Assembly (NCBI RefSeq): GCF_000194945.1
Contig: NZ_GL878507.1
Location: forward strand, 821,963-885,962
Source: Streptococcus sanguinis SK1 = NCTC 7863
Lineage (GTDB): Bacteria; Bacillota; Bacilli; Lactobacillales; Streptococcaceae
Direction of reading: 5' to 3'
Length of the DNA: 64,000 nucleotides
Below are positions 37,501 through 49,100 of the stretch, piece after piece; position 1 is the stretch's first letter, and each line of letters starts with the position of its first letter. The position numbers and the translations under genes are program-made. The notes below the pieces were generated by a model. The model searched no databases, was not told the DNA's origin, and saw nothing but the letters and a program-made list of their open reading frames with translations.

Positions 37501-40500
37501 ATGGAACCATCTGAGTTAATAGTGTATACCCCTACTCCTGGAACAGTCTTCTTAGGTTGACCATCGTCAAAGGTCATTGGAGAATCCATATCAATCGGAA
37601 CAGCAGAGTCGCCAGGAGTAAAAGTAGGTGTTCCATTTTGTGGCTGACCTTGAATGCCAGTCGATTCAGCATTGGTGCCAGTAGGAGTTACCTTGGTAAC
37701 GGTCGGTGTATAAGTTGCAGTTATTTCTGTACCGTTAGCATCGACTCGTTTAACCGTAACAGGTGTCGCCTTGCCAGTAAATTGCTTATCTGGAGTGAAG
37801 GTAATGGAACCATCTGAATTAATGGTATAAGTTCCTTGATTAGCCACTACCAAAGTGTCAGTCCCATTTTCAAATGTCATTGGTTTCGTCATGTCGATTG
37901 GAACTGCTTGGTCACCTGGGCTAAAAGTTGGCTTGCCACTTTGCGGTTGACCTTGGAGACCGGTTGATTCAGCATTTGTACTAGTTGGCGTTACCCGTGT
38001 TACCGTTGGCGTATAGGTGGCAGTAACTTCCGTGCCATTCTTATCTACACGTTTAACAGTCACTGGAGCTGGGGTACCCACATACCGTTTGTCTGGGGTA
38101 AAGGTGATAGTACCGTCTGAGTTGATGGTATATTCTCCTACTCCTTGAACTGTCTTCTTAGGTTGACCATCTTCAAAGGTCATTGGAGAATCCATATCAA
38201 TCGGAACAAGTGGATCACCACCTTGGAAGCTTGGACTACCTGTTTGCGGAACCCCCTGAGGACCTGTGCTAGTCGCGTCGGTTCCTCTTGGAACCACTTC
38301 TTTCACAACTGCTTGGTATTTGACTGTAACAGGAGTGCCATTAGCATCGGTGCGAGTCAATTCAAGTTCTGGTGTTTCACCCTTGAACTGTTTATCTGGA
38401 GTGAAAGTTACAGTGCCATCAGCATCTACTTCAAACTTACCGACATTCTGTACTTCTTTCACTGTTGAATGGTTATCAAACAATGGAGTTGAACCAACAG
38501 GGAATGGAACAGAATCATGACCTGGACTGAATGTAACTTTACCTTCTTGAACTTGACCTTGCAGGCCTTCTGTCTTGTTTCCAACACCAGTTGGCTTTAC
38601 AGCTGTCACTGTTGCTTGATATTTTGCCTTAGCAAGGGTACCGTTGACATCTGCACGACTGACTTCAATTTCAGGTGTTTTACCTACAAATGTCTTGACC
38701 GGGGTAAAGGTAATATTGCCATCAATATCCACTTCAAACTTACCAACATTTTCAATTTCTTTCACATTGGTACCCGTGTCAAAAACTGGGGTATTGTCTG
38801 CTGAAAAACCTACTTCTGGTCTTCCAGCTTCAAAAGTAATTTTACCATTCTGAACCAATCCTTGTGGACCTTCAGTCTGATCGCCAGTTGCGTTTGGAAT
38901 AACTTCTTCAACAGTAGGAGTGTAAGTGGCCGTTACTTCTGTTCCGTTTGTGTCAACTCGTTTAACCTTGACTGGGGTCGCCTTGCCAGTAAATTTCTTC
39001 TCTGGCTTAAAGGTGATGGAACCATCTGAATTGATGGTATAAGTTCCTTGATCAGCCACTACTAATGTATCAGTTCCATTTTCAAAGGTCATGGGCTGGG
39101 TCATATCTATTGGGACTGCTTGGTCACCTGGACTGAAAGTTGGCTTGCCGCTTTGCGGTTGACCTTGGAGACCGGTTGATTCAGCATTGGTGCTGGTTGG
39201 TGTGACACGCGTCACGGTTGGTGTGTAAGTGGCCGTCACTTCGGTACCATTTGTGTCTACGCGTTTGACCGTCACTGGAGCTGGCGTGCCCACATATTGC
39301 TTTTCTGGAGTGAAAGTAATCGTACCATCTGACTCAATGACATAAGTCCCGACCTTGTCTACCTTCTTAGTTGTTTGATTATCTTCAAAGGTCATTGGTT
39401 GAGCCATATCAATAGGCACAGCTTTGTCACCTGGTGTGAATGTCGGCTTACCACTTTGTGGTTGTCCTTGCAGGCCACTTGAAACGGCATTGGTACTGCT
39501 TGGTGTAACCTCCGTCACGGTTGGCGTATAGGTTGCTCTTATTTCGGTGCCATTTTCGTCAACTCGTTTGACCGTCACTGCGGCTGGGGTCCCTACATAT
39601 TTCTTATCTGGTGTAAAGGTAATGGAACCATCTGAATTAATGGTATATTCCCCTACGCCCGCAACCGTCTTCTTAGGTTGATCATCATCAAAGGTCATTT
39701 GCTTGTTATAATCGATTGGGACCGCTGGATCGCCTTCCTTGAAGACTGGCGTTCCTGTTTGTGGAACCCCTTGAGGACCTGATGAAGTAGCAGGTGTGCT
39801 GGTTGGTGTAACCTTGGTCACGTTAGGTGTATAGGTTGCAGTCACTTCGGTGCCATTGGTATCAACACGTTTGACTGTCACTGGAGTCGCCTTGCCAGTG
39901 AATTGCTTAAGTGGCTTGAAGGTAATGGTATCATCTGAATTGATAGTATAAGTTCCTTCATTAGCTACTTCCAAGGTGTTCGTCCCATTTTCAAAAGTCA
40001 TGGCTTTGCTCATGTCAATTGGGATTTGTTGGTCACCTGGGGTGAAGGTCGGCTTACCACTTTGTGCTTGACCTTGGAGGCCAGTTGATTCAACATTGGT
40101 GCTTCTTGGTGTTACTTGGGTCACATTAGGTTGGTAGCGTGCTCGGTGTGCTTTACCATCGGCATCACTGACTTGAACTACCACTGGGTCTGGCGTACCA
40201 TAAAAAGTTTTGATAGGTTTGAAGGTCACTTGGCCGGTATTTGGATCTAATTCATAGGTCCCGACTTGCTGGCCATTGGACATGGCTGGCACCGTGTTGC
40301 CTGCTACTGTCTGACCGTTAGCATCCACAAAGCTGGCAGGATGGGTAGCGTCTGGCATGACAGGGGTCGTATTCGCATCATCATCGTTAAAGACTAGCGT
40401 TTTATTTTGGTCCAGTCCCTGAAGACCACTTGATTCGTAGTTTGGAATCTTACGAACTGTCGGCACATAACGGCCGTCCATACTAGTCAATTGATCATTT

Positions 40501-42824
40501 TTATTAGGGTCAGAAGCATCCGTCGAAGTCCAACCAGTTGATGTACCATTGCTGTCAGTCAAGCGAATATTAACTCCGTCAGCAGTTCCAGAAAATTCCG
40601 CATTTGGTGTGAAGACTACTTGAACATCATTGCCATTGACGGTCAAGCGATAGGTCCCTTCTGGACGAATATAGTTGCCATCAACAGGCGTCAGAGCATT
40701 GCCTTGTTTATCCAGAACCTGAGGCGCTTGGGTACTCATAACTGCATTGACACTGTCGTCTGAACGATCCGTTCCTTTAGGTGTGAAGTGAAGGACAGCA
40801 GTTTGAGTCTCACCTGTAAAGCCGTCCGTAGTCTGCTTTTCACCTTTAGGAGGATAAATGTGGTGTAAGAGCATATCTTCTACTTCACCACTAAAGGCAA
40901 TACCGGTTGGTTGTTCAATATCACCTTTATTAGTCGCAATTCGGAAACGCATACCCAATTTGTCTACTTGACCGCCAGTAATATTTGGGTTGGCATTGAA
41001 GGTCAAGGTATAGTCACCAGCAGCTGTAATCTCTTGTAGGTTGCTACCTTCGCTTTCATTGAAGACTCCATCATTGTTGAAGTCTATCCATGCCTTGACA
41101 TAGGATTTAGCATTGCCATTTGGATTAGCTTTGATTTTAATTGTGTAAGTTCCATTTTTTGCTTTGTCTAAATCAAGCAAATCATTAGAAGCGCTTAATT
41201 GATCGTCCGCTAGTAATTGGCTGGCCCCCTCGTCCTTATGCTCCTTTTTATCATCCAGAACCCAGTCATTAGCTGACTCAACATCAATATCAGCTGGCGT
41301 TGTTCCCAAATAAGGTTGCTTAATAGGAGCATCAGTCACCGAATCACGGCCTGAAATGGTATGGAAGGCTTCGCCATAAGTCGCTGGTGCATCACTGCCA
41401 TCTACCACTAAGAATCCCATCATCATAGCCTGTTGCCCAGATGATGCTACATAGAAACCTACTTCAGATGCCCCACGCGTCATCACCACAGGAACCGTCC
41501 GTTCGTTAGAGCGGTTTGGCCCAAAGACCTGAGTCCCCAAGCCACCTGTCACTGTATCCGGACTGAGGTACTTATACCAGTCTACGCTTGTATCTCTTAA
41601 AATTAAGAGACCTCTTCTCTTTACATTTTCATCATCCAACATTTGCTTGGTAATAACGGTATAGGCTTCTTTGGCAGTACTCTTATTCTTCCATTCACCG
41701 AGATATTCCCATCCTTCTCCGTTAGTAGTGAAGATAGCAAATTCACCTGGGTTGGCATCTTCACCATCGGCCATAACCACCGTAGGGGCTACGCGCTTGC
41801 CTAGATAGGTAGCTTCAATTTGGAATTTTACTCCCCAGTTGGTTGAGTTCTCTGGGTAAACCAGCTGGGTCTTTCGTCCTTGCGTATTGAACCCTTGATC
41901 ACGGATAGAAGTCCATTGGTTCTGGATAGCTCCTGTCACCGAAGGAGGGGTTTGACCATACTTTGCTGCAGACTTTAAGTATCCATTCTGAGCATTTGGG
42001 TCATAAGTATTTGCTGTCGGTGTTCCTTCAACCCGTTTTCTATAAGTTTCAGTCGAGTTAAAAGGTTTAAGCTCAGTGACCGTCAGGGTTACTTCATAGC
42101 CAGGTGAAATTTCCTTCTTGAAGGTCGTTCCTACTTGGAGTCCGCCTCGTGAATCCAATCCTTTCCAACTTGCAGTATCCGAAAAATCAAGCCAAGTAAT
42201 TTGTTTGGCTAATTGGGTACTATCTTTCTTGACAGATTCCTCCAAGCTTGGTTTAGGTACTCGTGGCGTAGAGGTAGCATCATCTGCCCCAGCTGGTCCA
42301 GTACCTATCGGAACTCCTGTTGTTACGCTGTTCTGTTGTCCAGTAGGTGTAGCATCCCGTCTCACACGACGAGACCGATTAGGCTGAGCTAGATCTGCGG
42401 TTGCTTCTGACTTTTCAGCCACGACAGCCGCGTTGGATGTTTCTGGTTGAACAGTGATTGGTTGAGTATTCTCAACTGGTTTAGTTGTTGTAGATTCAGT
42501 AGGTTCTTCAACTTTCTCAGAATCTGAGCTTCTTGGACTAGGATTATCATCTGATTGAGAGGGCTCAGTAGCAAAAGGAAGTGCTGAACTTTCTTTTGCA
42601 TGTAAATGTTCAGAAGCCACAGTTTCAGCAGAATTCACTGATGATTCGGCTATTCCTGTTTGCGAAACTTCGTTTTGGGCACCAGAATCACTAGCTTCAT
42701 CAGCACTAACTTGTGCCGCTGCTCCCAAAAGAAGCAGGGTTGACAAGAGCACAGAACAAACACCGACGTTTAGTTTCCGAATCGAAAACTTACGCAGGTG
42801 AGGATTAAATAAATCTTTTCCCAT
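34512..42824 (-). CDS. CshA-family fibrillar surface adhesin, LPKTG-anchored (2770 aa)
   Basis: A giant cell-wall protein of the CshA type, known in S. gordonii to form short fibrils and bind fibronectin and other oral bacteria. Order: YSIRK-type signal (FSIRKLNVGVCSVLLSTLLL, about 13-36); Ser/Glu/Thr-rich disordered part to about 195; NR2-like adhesive domain from about 200 (ITWLDFSDTASWKGL, SPGYEVTLTVTELKPF); a GEVED domain ending FSGEVED near 645; 19 repeats of about 100 residues (about 795-2700); proline-rich spacer; LPKTG at 2734-2738, hydrophobic helix and KRKKKSED tail. AGGAG precedes the ATG. It is the third and promoter-distal of three tandem paralogues, but has its own promoter and converges on pavA. 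Confidence 0.95.
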   Translation of the reverse strand: MGKDLFNPHLRKFSIRKLNVGVCSVLLSTLLLLGAAAQVSADEASDSGAQNEVSQTGIAESSVNSAETVASEHLHAKESSALPFATEPSQSDDNPSPRSSDSEKVEEPTESTTTKPVENTQPITVQPETSNAAVVAEKSEATADLAQPNRSRRVRRDATPTGQQNSVTTGVPIGTGPAGADDATSTPRVPKPSLEESVKKDSTQLAKQITWLDFSDTASWKGLDSRGGLQVGTTFKKEISPGYEVTLTVTELKPFNSTETYRKRVEGTPTANTYDPNAQNGYLKSAAKYGQTPPSVTGAIQNQWTSIRDQGFNTQGRKTQLVYPENSTNWGVKFQIEATYLGKRVAPTVVMADGEDANPGEFAIFTTNGEGWEYLGEWKNKSTAKEAYTVITKQMLDDENVKRRGLLILRDTSVDWYKYLSPDTVTGGLGTQVFGPNRSNERTVPVVMTRGASEVGFYVASSGQQAMMMGFLVVDGSDAPATYGEAFHTISGRDSVTDAPIKQPYLGTTPADIDVESANDWVLDDKKEHKDEGASQLLADDQLSASNDLLDLDKAKNGTYTIKIKANPNGNAKSYVKAWIDFNNDGVFNESEGSNLQEITAAGDYTLTFNANPNITGGQVDKLGMRFRIATNKGDIEQPTGIAFSGEVEDMLLHHIYPPKGEKQTTDGFTGETQTAVLHFTPKGTDRSDDSVNAVMSTQAPQVLDKQGNALTPVDGNYIRPEGTYRLTVNGNDVQVVFTPNAEFSGTADGVNIRLTDSNGTSTGWTSTDASDPNKNDQLTSMDGRYVPTVRKIPNYESSGLQGLDQNKTLVFNDDDANTTPVMPDATHPASFVDANGQTVAGNTVPAMSNGQQVGTYELDPNTGQVTFKPIKTFYGTPDPVVVQVSDADGKAHRARYQPNVTQVTPRSTNVESTGLQGQAQSGKPTFTPGDQQIPIDMSKAMTFENGTNTLEVANEGTYTINSDDTITFKPLKQFTGKATPVTVKRVDTNGTEVTATYTPNVTKVTPTSTPATSSGPQGVPQTGTPVFKEGDPAVPIDYNKQMTFDDDQPKKTVAGVGEYTINSDGSITFTPDKKYVGTPAAVTVKRVDENGTEIRATYTPTVTEVTPSSTNAVSSGLQGQPQSGKPTFTPGDKAVPIDMAQPMTFEDNQTTKKVDKVGTYVIESDGTITFTPEKQYVGTPAPVTVKRVDTNGTEVTATYTPTVTRVTPTSTNAESTGLQGQPQSGKPTFSPGDQAVPIDMTQPMTFENGTDTLVVADQGTYTINSDGSITFKPEKKFTGKATPVKVKRVDTNGTEVTATYTPTVEEVIPNATGDQTEGPQGLVQNGKITFEAGRPEVGFSADNTPVFDTGTNVKEIENVGKFEVDIDGNITFTPVKTFVGKTPEIEVSRADVNGTLAKAKYQATVTAVKPTGVGNKTEGLQGQVQEGKVTFSPGHDSVPFPVGSTPLFDNHSTVKEVQNVGKFEVDADGTVTFTPDKQFKGETPELELTRTDANGTPVTVKYQAVVKEVVPRGTDATSTGPQGVPQTGSPSFQGGDPLVPIDMDSPMTFEDGQPKKTVQGVGEYTINSDGTITFTPDKRYVGTPAPVTVKRVDKNGTEVTATYTPTVTRVTPTSTNAESTGLQGQPQSGKPTFSPGDQAVPIDMTKPMTFENGTDTLVVANQGTYTINSDGSITFTPDKQFTGKATPVTVKRVDANGTEITATYTPTVTKVTPTGTNAESTGIQGQPQNGTPTFTPGDSAVPIDMDSPMTFDDGQPKKTVPGVGVYTINSDGSITFTPDKRYVGTPVPVTVKRVDKNGTEVTASYTLTVTKVTPTGTNATSTGPQGVPQTGIPTFQGGNPLVPIDETVDPTFEDGSKEKKIPGQGTYTIAPDGVVTFTPEKQYVGTPEPVTVKRVDKNGTPVTATYSLEFTKVTPTSTNATSTGPQGLPQTGTPTFQGGDPLVPIDDTVEPTFEDGSKKKTITGQGTYTITPDGAVTFTPDKQFVGTPDPITVKRVDKNGTPVTATYSPEFTKVTPTSTNATSTGPQGLPQTGTPTFAGGDSLVPIDETVEPTFEDGSKKKTIPGQGTYTITPDGAVTFTPDKQFVGKPDPVTVKRVDKNGTPVTATYSPEFTKVTPTGTGDKTEGLQGQVQEGKVSFTPGHDSVPFPAGSTPLFDNNSTVKEVPNVGKFEVNADGKVTFTPDKQFKGETPELELTRVDANGTPITVKYQAVVKEVIPTGTNATSTGPQGVPQTGTPTFAGGDPLVPIDDSVEPTFADGSKEKTIPGQGTYTIAPDGAVTFTPDKQFVGKPDPVTVKRVDKNGTPVTATYSPEFTKVTPTGTTATSTGPQGVPQTGTPTFQGGDPLVPIDETVEPSFNDGSKEKTIPGQGTYTITPDGAVTFTPDKQFVGKPDPITVKRVDKNGTPVTATYSPEFAKVTPTGKDASSTNIKGHVQTGKPVFEAGDSLVPIDETIAPTFEDGSKEKTIPGEGTYTITPDGTVTFTPDADFLGLGTGVTLDRRDKNGTSVTARYVPTVVEPSTSQDSVSSGRKGQAQTGTPSFEGAIDQAVAPTFADGSTEMVVPGEGTYRFTMLGAVTFVPEADFVGTASGVVVKRSDIYGNAVTATYTPTVLGSTATEDTGSTGLKGQPQTGKPIFEGDVDPTVPPTFEDGSTEKVVPGQGTYTIAPDGTVTFVPETGFVGQADGVTVIRKDRNGQTISAVYVPTVKEAPVQPERTITPAPPSLSKSEGAKALPKTGTEETSYLAAILLAGVSGLGLMGLEKRKKKSED
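34700..40440 (-). repeat. Tandem CshA-type repeats of the 2770-aa adhesin (19 units)
   Basis: Units of about 300 bp beginning near STGPQGVPQTGTPTF-like blocks and ending near TVKRVDKNGTPVTATY. By reading I count 19 units. Two subtypes occur: one with PLVPIDETVEPTFEDGSK and one with SVPFPAGSTPLFDN and QFKGETPELELTR. The last three units differ (NIKGHVQ, GRKGQAQ and GLKGQPQ) and are shared with both paralogues. Confidence 0.85.
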
Positions 42825-42862
42825 AATAATCTCCTAAATAATCATCTAGTTACAATAGTTTT

Positions 42863-42903
42863 ATTATACAACATTCCATTTTAGTTAGCTATATATATAA
42901 CTA
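42863..42903 (-). promoter_or_regulatory. Promoter and shared inverted-repeat operator of the 2770-aa csh gene
   Basis: TATAAT on the minus strand (42863-42868), then 13 bp upstream the inverted repeat TAGTTA-N10-TAACTA (42882-42903), covering the -35 area. The 343-bp gap 42825-43167 also holds the preceding gene's terminator at 43106 and an A/T-rich stretch with nothing else I can support. Confidence 0.65.
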
Positions 42904-43105
42904 TAATTATATAAAAAATTTTTAAAAAATTGACACAAAGCATTTTATAGTCTATTTTTGAAAACAAAAGAAAAAATAGATCGTAGAAAAATACCTATAA
43001 ATTAAATAAATCTAGGAACATTTCAGATTCTACTTTAATGTTTAACATTTTAGAAATGCTATTATTATGAAGTTTTTAAGATTTATTTCTTTGGATATAA
43101 AGAAA

Positions 43106-43127
43106 AAAGATTCACTAATGAATCTTT
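43106..43127 (-). terminator. Terminator of the 2067-aa csh gene
   Basis: AAAGATTC / GAATCTTT with a 6-nt loop and a T-run on the minus strand, 41 bp past the stop. Confidence 0.75.
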
Positions 43128-43167
43128 CCTCTTTTAATTCAGTATCTGAAATCTAAATTCTTAATTT

Positions 43168-46100
43168 TTAGTCTTCAGAATTCTTCTTTCTCTTCTCTAA
43201 GCCAATCAGTCCTAAACCTGATACTCCCGCAAGTAAGCTTGCAGCCAAGTAGGAGGTTTCTTCTGTACCAGTCTTAGGAAGGGCTTTTGCACCCTCACTC
43301 TTAGAAAGAGATGGCGGTGCAGGCGTAATCGTCCGCTCTGGCTGAACAGGGTTTTCTGTCACAGTCGGAATGTAAACCGCTGAAATCGTCTGACCATTAC
43401 GGTCTTTGCGAATCACTGTCACGCCGTCAGCTTGACCGACAAAGCCAGCTTCCGGTACAAAGGTCACAGTGCCATCTGGCGCAATCGTGTAAGTACCTTG
43501 GCCTGGAACAACCTTTTCAGTACTGCCATCCTCGAAAGTTGGAGGAACTGTTGGATCCACGTCTCCTTCAAAGATTGGTTTACCAGTCTGCGGCTGGCCT
43601 TTGAGACCGGTGCTGCCGGTATCTTCTGTAGCAGTGCTTCCCAAAACAGTTGGTGTATAGGTAGCCGTCACAGCATTTCCATAAATATCTGAACGCTTCA
43701 CGACAACTCCACTAGCAGTTCCGACAAAGTCGGCTTCCGGCACAAAGGTCACTGCCCCTAGCATAGTGAACCGATAAGTTCCTTCTCCTGGGACAACCAT
43801 TTCGGTGCTACCGTCCGCAAAGGTCGGTGCTACTGCATGGTCAATCGCCCCTTCAAAAGTCGGCGTGCCTGTTTGAGCTTGGCCCTTGCGACCGCTGGAT
43901 ACACTGTCCTTGCTAGTTGATGGTTCAACTACGGTCGGAACATAGCGAGCCGTCACTGAGGTGCCATTCTCATCACGGCGGACAAGGGTCACACCGCTTC
44001 CCTTACCAAGGAAACCAGCTTCTGGAGTGAAAGTGACTGTCCCATCTGGTGAGATTGTGTACGTTCCCTGACCTGGAATGGTCTTTTCCTTACTGCCATC
44101 TTCGAAGCTTGGTGCAATCGTCTCATCAATTGAAACCAGTGGATCACCTGCTTCGAAGACAGGTTTTCCAGTTTGAACATGGCCTTTGATATTTGTAGAG
44201 GAAGCATCTTTACCAGTTGGAGTTACCTTAACAAACTCTGGACTGTAAGTTGCAGTGACTGGAGTACCATTCTTGTCCACTCTCTTAACGGTAACTGAAT
44301 CTGGTTTACCTACAAATTGCTTGTCTGGAGTGAAGGTCACTGAGCCATCTGGGGCAATCGTGTAAGTTCCTTGACCTGGAATCACTTTTTCCTTGTTGCC
44401 GTCTGCGAAGGTTGCCCCTACGGTTTCATCAATTGGAACTAGTGGGTCACCACCCGCAAAAATTGGGGTGCCAGTTTGTGGAACACCTTGAGGACCTGTG
44501 CTCGTTGCACTAGTACCAGTTGGAGTTACTTCTTTCACTACTGCTTGATATTTGACGGTTACTGGAGTGCCATTGGCATCGGTACGAGTCAATTCAAGTT
44601 CCGGTGTCTCACCCTTAAACTGCTTGTCTGGAGTGAAAGTCACCTTGCCGTCCGCATCAACTTCAAACTTACCAACATTCGGTACTTCTTTGACAGAAGA
44701 ACCATTGTCAAATAACGGAGTCGAACCAGCCGGGAATGGAACAGAGTTGTGCCCTGGAGTGAAGCTTACTTTGCCTTCTTGAACTTGGCCTTGCAAGCCT
44801 TCTGTCTTAGTGCCAGTACCAGTTGGAGTTACTTTCGTAAATTCTGGACTGTAAGTCGCAGTCACTTCCGTGCCGTTCTTATCTACACGTTTCACAGTGA
44901 CTGGATCTGGTTTACCAACATATTGTTTTTCAGGTGTGAAAGTCACTACGCCATCTGGTGCAATGGTGTAAGTTCCTTGACCTGGAATCTTTTTCTCCTT
45001 GCTGCCATCTTCGAAAGTTGGCTCTACTGATTCATCAATTGGAACTAGTGGATCACCACCCGCAAACGTTGGAGTACCGGTTTGTGGAACACCTTGAGGA
45101 CCAGTGCTAGTCGCATTGGTGCCAGTTGGAGTTACCTTGGCGAACTCTGGACTGTATGTCGCAGTTACTGGAGTGCCATTCTTATCAACACGTTTAACAG
45201 TGATTGGATCAGGTTTGCCTACAAACTGCTTGTCTGGAGTAAAGGTCACTGAGCCATCTGGAGCAATGGTATAGGTTCCTTGACCTGGAATGGTCTTCTT
45301 CTTGCTGCCATCTTCGAAGTTTGGCTCTACGGTTTCATCAATCGGAACTAGTGGGTCGCCACCCGCAAAAGTCGGAGTGCCCGTTTGTGGAACACCTTGA
45401 GGTCCTGTACTTGTTGCGTTAGTGCTGGTTGGCGTTACCTTAGTAAACTCTGGGCTGTAGGTAGCCGTTACTGGTGTTCCATTCTTATCAACACGTTTCA
45501 CAGTAATTGGATCTGGTTTACCTACAAATTGCTTGTTTGGGGTGAAGGTCACTGAGCCATCTGGATCAATCGTGTAGGTTCCTTGACCTGGAATAGTCTT
45601 CTTCTTGCTGCCATCTTCCAAGGTCAGCTCAACGGTTTCATCAATTGGAACTAATGGATCACCACCTTGGAAAGTTGGTGTACCAGTTTGAGGAACACCC
45701 TGAGGACCAGTGCTAGTCGCATTAGTACCTACCGGTGTAACCTTAGTAACAGTTGGTGTGTAAGTTGCGGTAACTTCCGTGCCATTTTTATCAACACGTT
45801 TTACTGTAACTGGTGTTGGTGTACCAACATACTGTTTCTCAGGTGTAAAAGTGATAGAACCATCTGAATTGATGGTGTATACCCCTACTCCTTGAACAGT
45901 CTTCTTAGGCTGACCATCTTCAAAAGTCATTGGAGAATCCATATCAATTGGAACCGCTTGGTCACCGCCTGCAAAGGTTGGGGTACCGGTTTGTGGAACG
46001 CCCTGAGGACCTGTACTAGTCGCATTGGTGCTAGTTGGGATTACTTGAGTCACTGTAGGTTGGTAAACTGCTTCTGCTGTAGATCCGTTCTTATCCCTTA

Positions 46101-49100
46101 CACGAAGACGCGCAGGAGTTGGCGTCCCATAAAAATCTGGTACAGGTTGGAAGCTAATATCTCCATTAGCTTGAACAGTGTAGGTTCCTTGTAGCTTGCC
46201 ACTTGCATCATGCACAGGCAGACTATTAGCTTGTTGAATTTGCCCATTAACTACAAATTGTGGTCCCTCTGGCGCTAAAGGCACCATCGCATTCTGTCCA
46301 TTAATACTTGCTTGACCTGGAGTAAAGTTTAGGTGACTCGTTTGAAGTTTCCCTTGTAAACCAGTAGACTGTGTATCTTGACCTGTTGGGGTTGCGGCCT
46401 TAACTTCGGCTTGATAAGCAGCGGTTACTTCTGTCCCGTTCATATCAACACGTTTAACAGATTCAGCACTTGGACGGCCAGTGTAGCTAGGAACCGGTTG
46501 GAAGGTTACACGACCTGAGTTATCAACCATATAAGTTCCGACATTCGGAACAACCTTAGTTGTTTGACCGTTATCAAAAGTTGGAGCAACTGCCTCATTA
46601 ATTGGCACACGATTATCACCTGGCGTAAAAATCAAATTACCAGATTGTTCAGCACCTTGAATACCCTCAGAGCTTGCTCCTTGTGCTGTTGGAACAAGAC
46701 GCGTTACTGTCGGTTGATAGGTTGCGCGGTGCTCTGTTCCATCGGTATCATGCAATTGTAGGTTAACAGGGTCAACTGTCCCAACAAATGACTTATTCGG
46801 AGTGAAAGTCACACGCCCAGTAGCTGGATCTAACTCAAATGTCCCCACTTCTTGGCCTTGCGAGGTTGCCTTCGCACTTGTTCCAGCAATACGATTGCCA
46901 TCAGCATCCAAGAAAAAGACAGGATTCGTTGCAGATGGTTGAGCAGGTGTCTTAGCAGGATTGCCATCATTAAAGATAATATCTTGCACTTGTTGTAAGC
47001 CTTGAGCATCTGTTGAACGATGCTCGTTAAAGTTGAGTACAGTAGGGATATAGCGGGCATCCATATTATTCAACTTATCGTTGATAACAGGTTCTCCATT
47101 ATTCTTCGCAATCCAATCTGTACTTGCACCATTAGTATCAACACGGCGGATATTAATTCCTTGAGTAGTACCGATATAGCCAGTGCTAGGTTCAAATACC
47201 ACATCCACATTTGCACCCTTAGCTGTTACTTTATATCGTCCCTCAGCAGTACTGTACCAACCGTCGCCATCTGCTGTTAATGTATTGCCAGCATTGTCCA
47301 AAACAAGAGGTGCTACAGTTGTATCAATAGCCGCTTTCTTGCTTTCATCATTTTGATCGATACCTTGAGGTGTAAACTGAAGAGTAGCTTTCTGAGGCTG
47401 GCCGATTATTCCTGAACTTTCCTTCTTTTCTCCCTTTGGTGGATAGGTCAAGATGACTTCTAAGTCTTCAACTTCCCCACTAAAGGCTGTTCCATTAGGT
47501 TTTTCAATATCTCCCTTATTTAAAGCGATGCGGACCCGCATTCCCAGCTTGCTAACTTCAGGATTGATCATCGCTGGATTATTCTTGAAATTAACAGTAT
47601 AGTCACCAGCCGTTGTTACTTCAGTAAATTCGCTGGCCTCATTTTCATCAAAAACACCGTTTTGATTGAAATCAATCCAAGCACGAACATAGGCCTTGCT
47701 ATTACCATTGGCAGAGGCTTGCAGGCGAACTGAGTAGTCACCATTTTGAAGACGATTGACTCGGAAAAGGTTATTCGTCTTACCGGTCAAATCAGAAGGC
47801 AAGAGCTGATTAACCCCTTCGTCTGCGTGATCAGTATTGTCATCATGCATCCAGTTATTACCCGAAGTAGTATCAATATCAGCTTCAACTCGACCCAAGA
47901 ATGGCTGAGGAGTTCTTGCACCTGTATTGGCATCATAACCAGAAATAGCATGAACAGCATTTCCATAAGAAGCCGGAGCATCTCCCTCATCAACTACCAT
48001 AAAACCAATCATAGCAGCTTGCTGACCAGAAGAAGCAATATAAATCCCAACTTCTGAAGCGCCACGTGTCATCACAATCGGAACTGTGCGATCTTTAGAA
48101 GTATTAGGACCAAAGGCCTGGGAGCCTAAGCCTCCTGTTTTTTGATCTGGATTAGTAAAAGCAGTCCAGTCAATTACAGGTATAGTCGCATTATCCCCTA
48201 TGTATTGACCATATCTATTAGGGTTCATCGGTGCATAAGTGTCGGTAATTACAGACCCATCTGGCCGAACACGTTTCCACTCTGCCAAGTGTTCCCATCC
48301 TTGGCCGTTGGTCGTGAAGATAGCATACTCTCCTGGGTTGGCTTCTTCTCCATCTGCCATGATAACCGTCGCTTTTACAGGTTTCCCAAGGTAAGTCGCT
48401 TCTACCTTGAACTTTATACCGTAGCTAGCACCATTTTTAGGAACTTGTAATTGAGTCTTTCGGCCATTGGTGTTAATCCCTTGGTCTCGGACAGATGTCC
48501 ATTGATTCTGCTCCGCTCCTATAATTTTCGGTCTAGCTGAATCTCCTTCGGCTTCTTGCTTTCTATAGTCTTCGTTTACATATCTGAACCAAGTGTTTTT
48601 CGCATTCGGATCATAGCTATTTTCATACGCAGTACCCTTGACGCGGTCACGATAAATCTCTGTTGAGTGGAAAGGTTTTAATTCCGTCACTGTCAGTTTG
48701 ATACGATAGCCTGGTGAAATTTCTTTTTCATAGACAGTACCAACTTTAAAGGAATCGTCCGTATCTAAGTTGCTGATGGCACTTTTATCACCAAGATCCA
48801 GCCAGTTAATCTGCTTCATCAAGTCTGTGGGATTCTTTTTTTCAGAGTCAGCCAAAGTAGGCTTCTCAATGGTGTTGTTAGGGTCACCATCTCGCAGACC
48901 AGTAGGTGCCGCATCCCGTCTTACGCGACGAGAGCGACTAGGCTGAGGAGTCTCTGTAGTTCCTGCCGGTTGAGCAGGAGCTGGTTGGCTGTTTTCCTTA
49001 GACTTAACTTCTGCAGGAACAGTTGTTTGCAAAGAGGTAGTTTCTGCAGCTGGCTGCTCACTTGTTGGCTTATCAACTGAATCAGGCTTTGCAGTCGCTA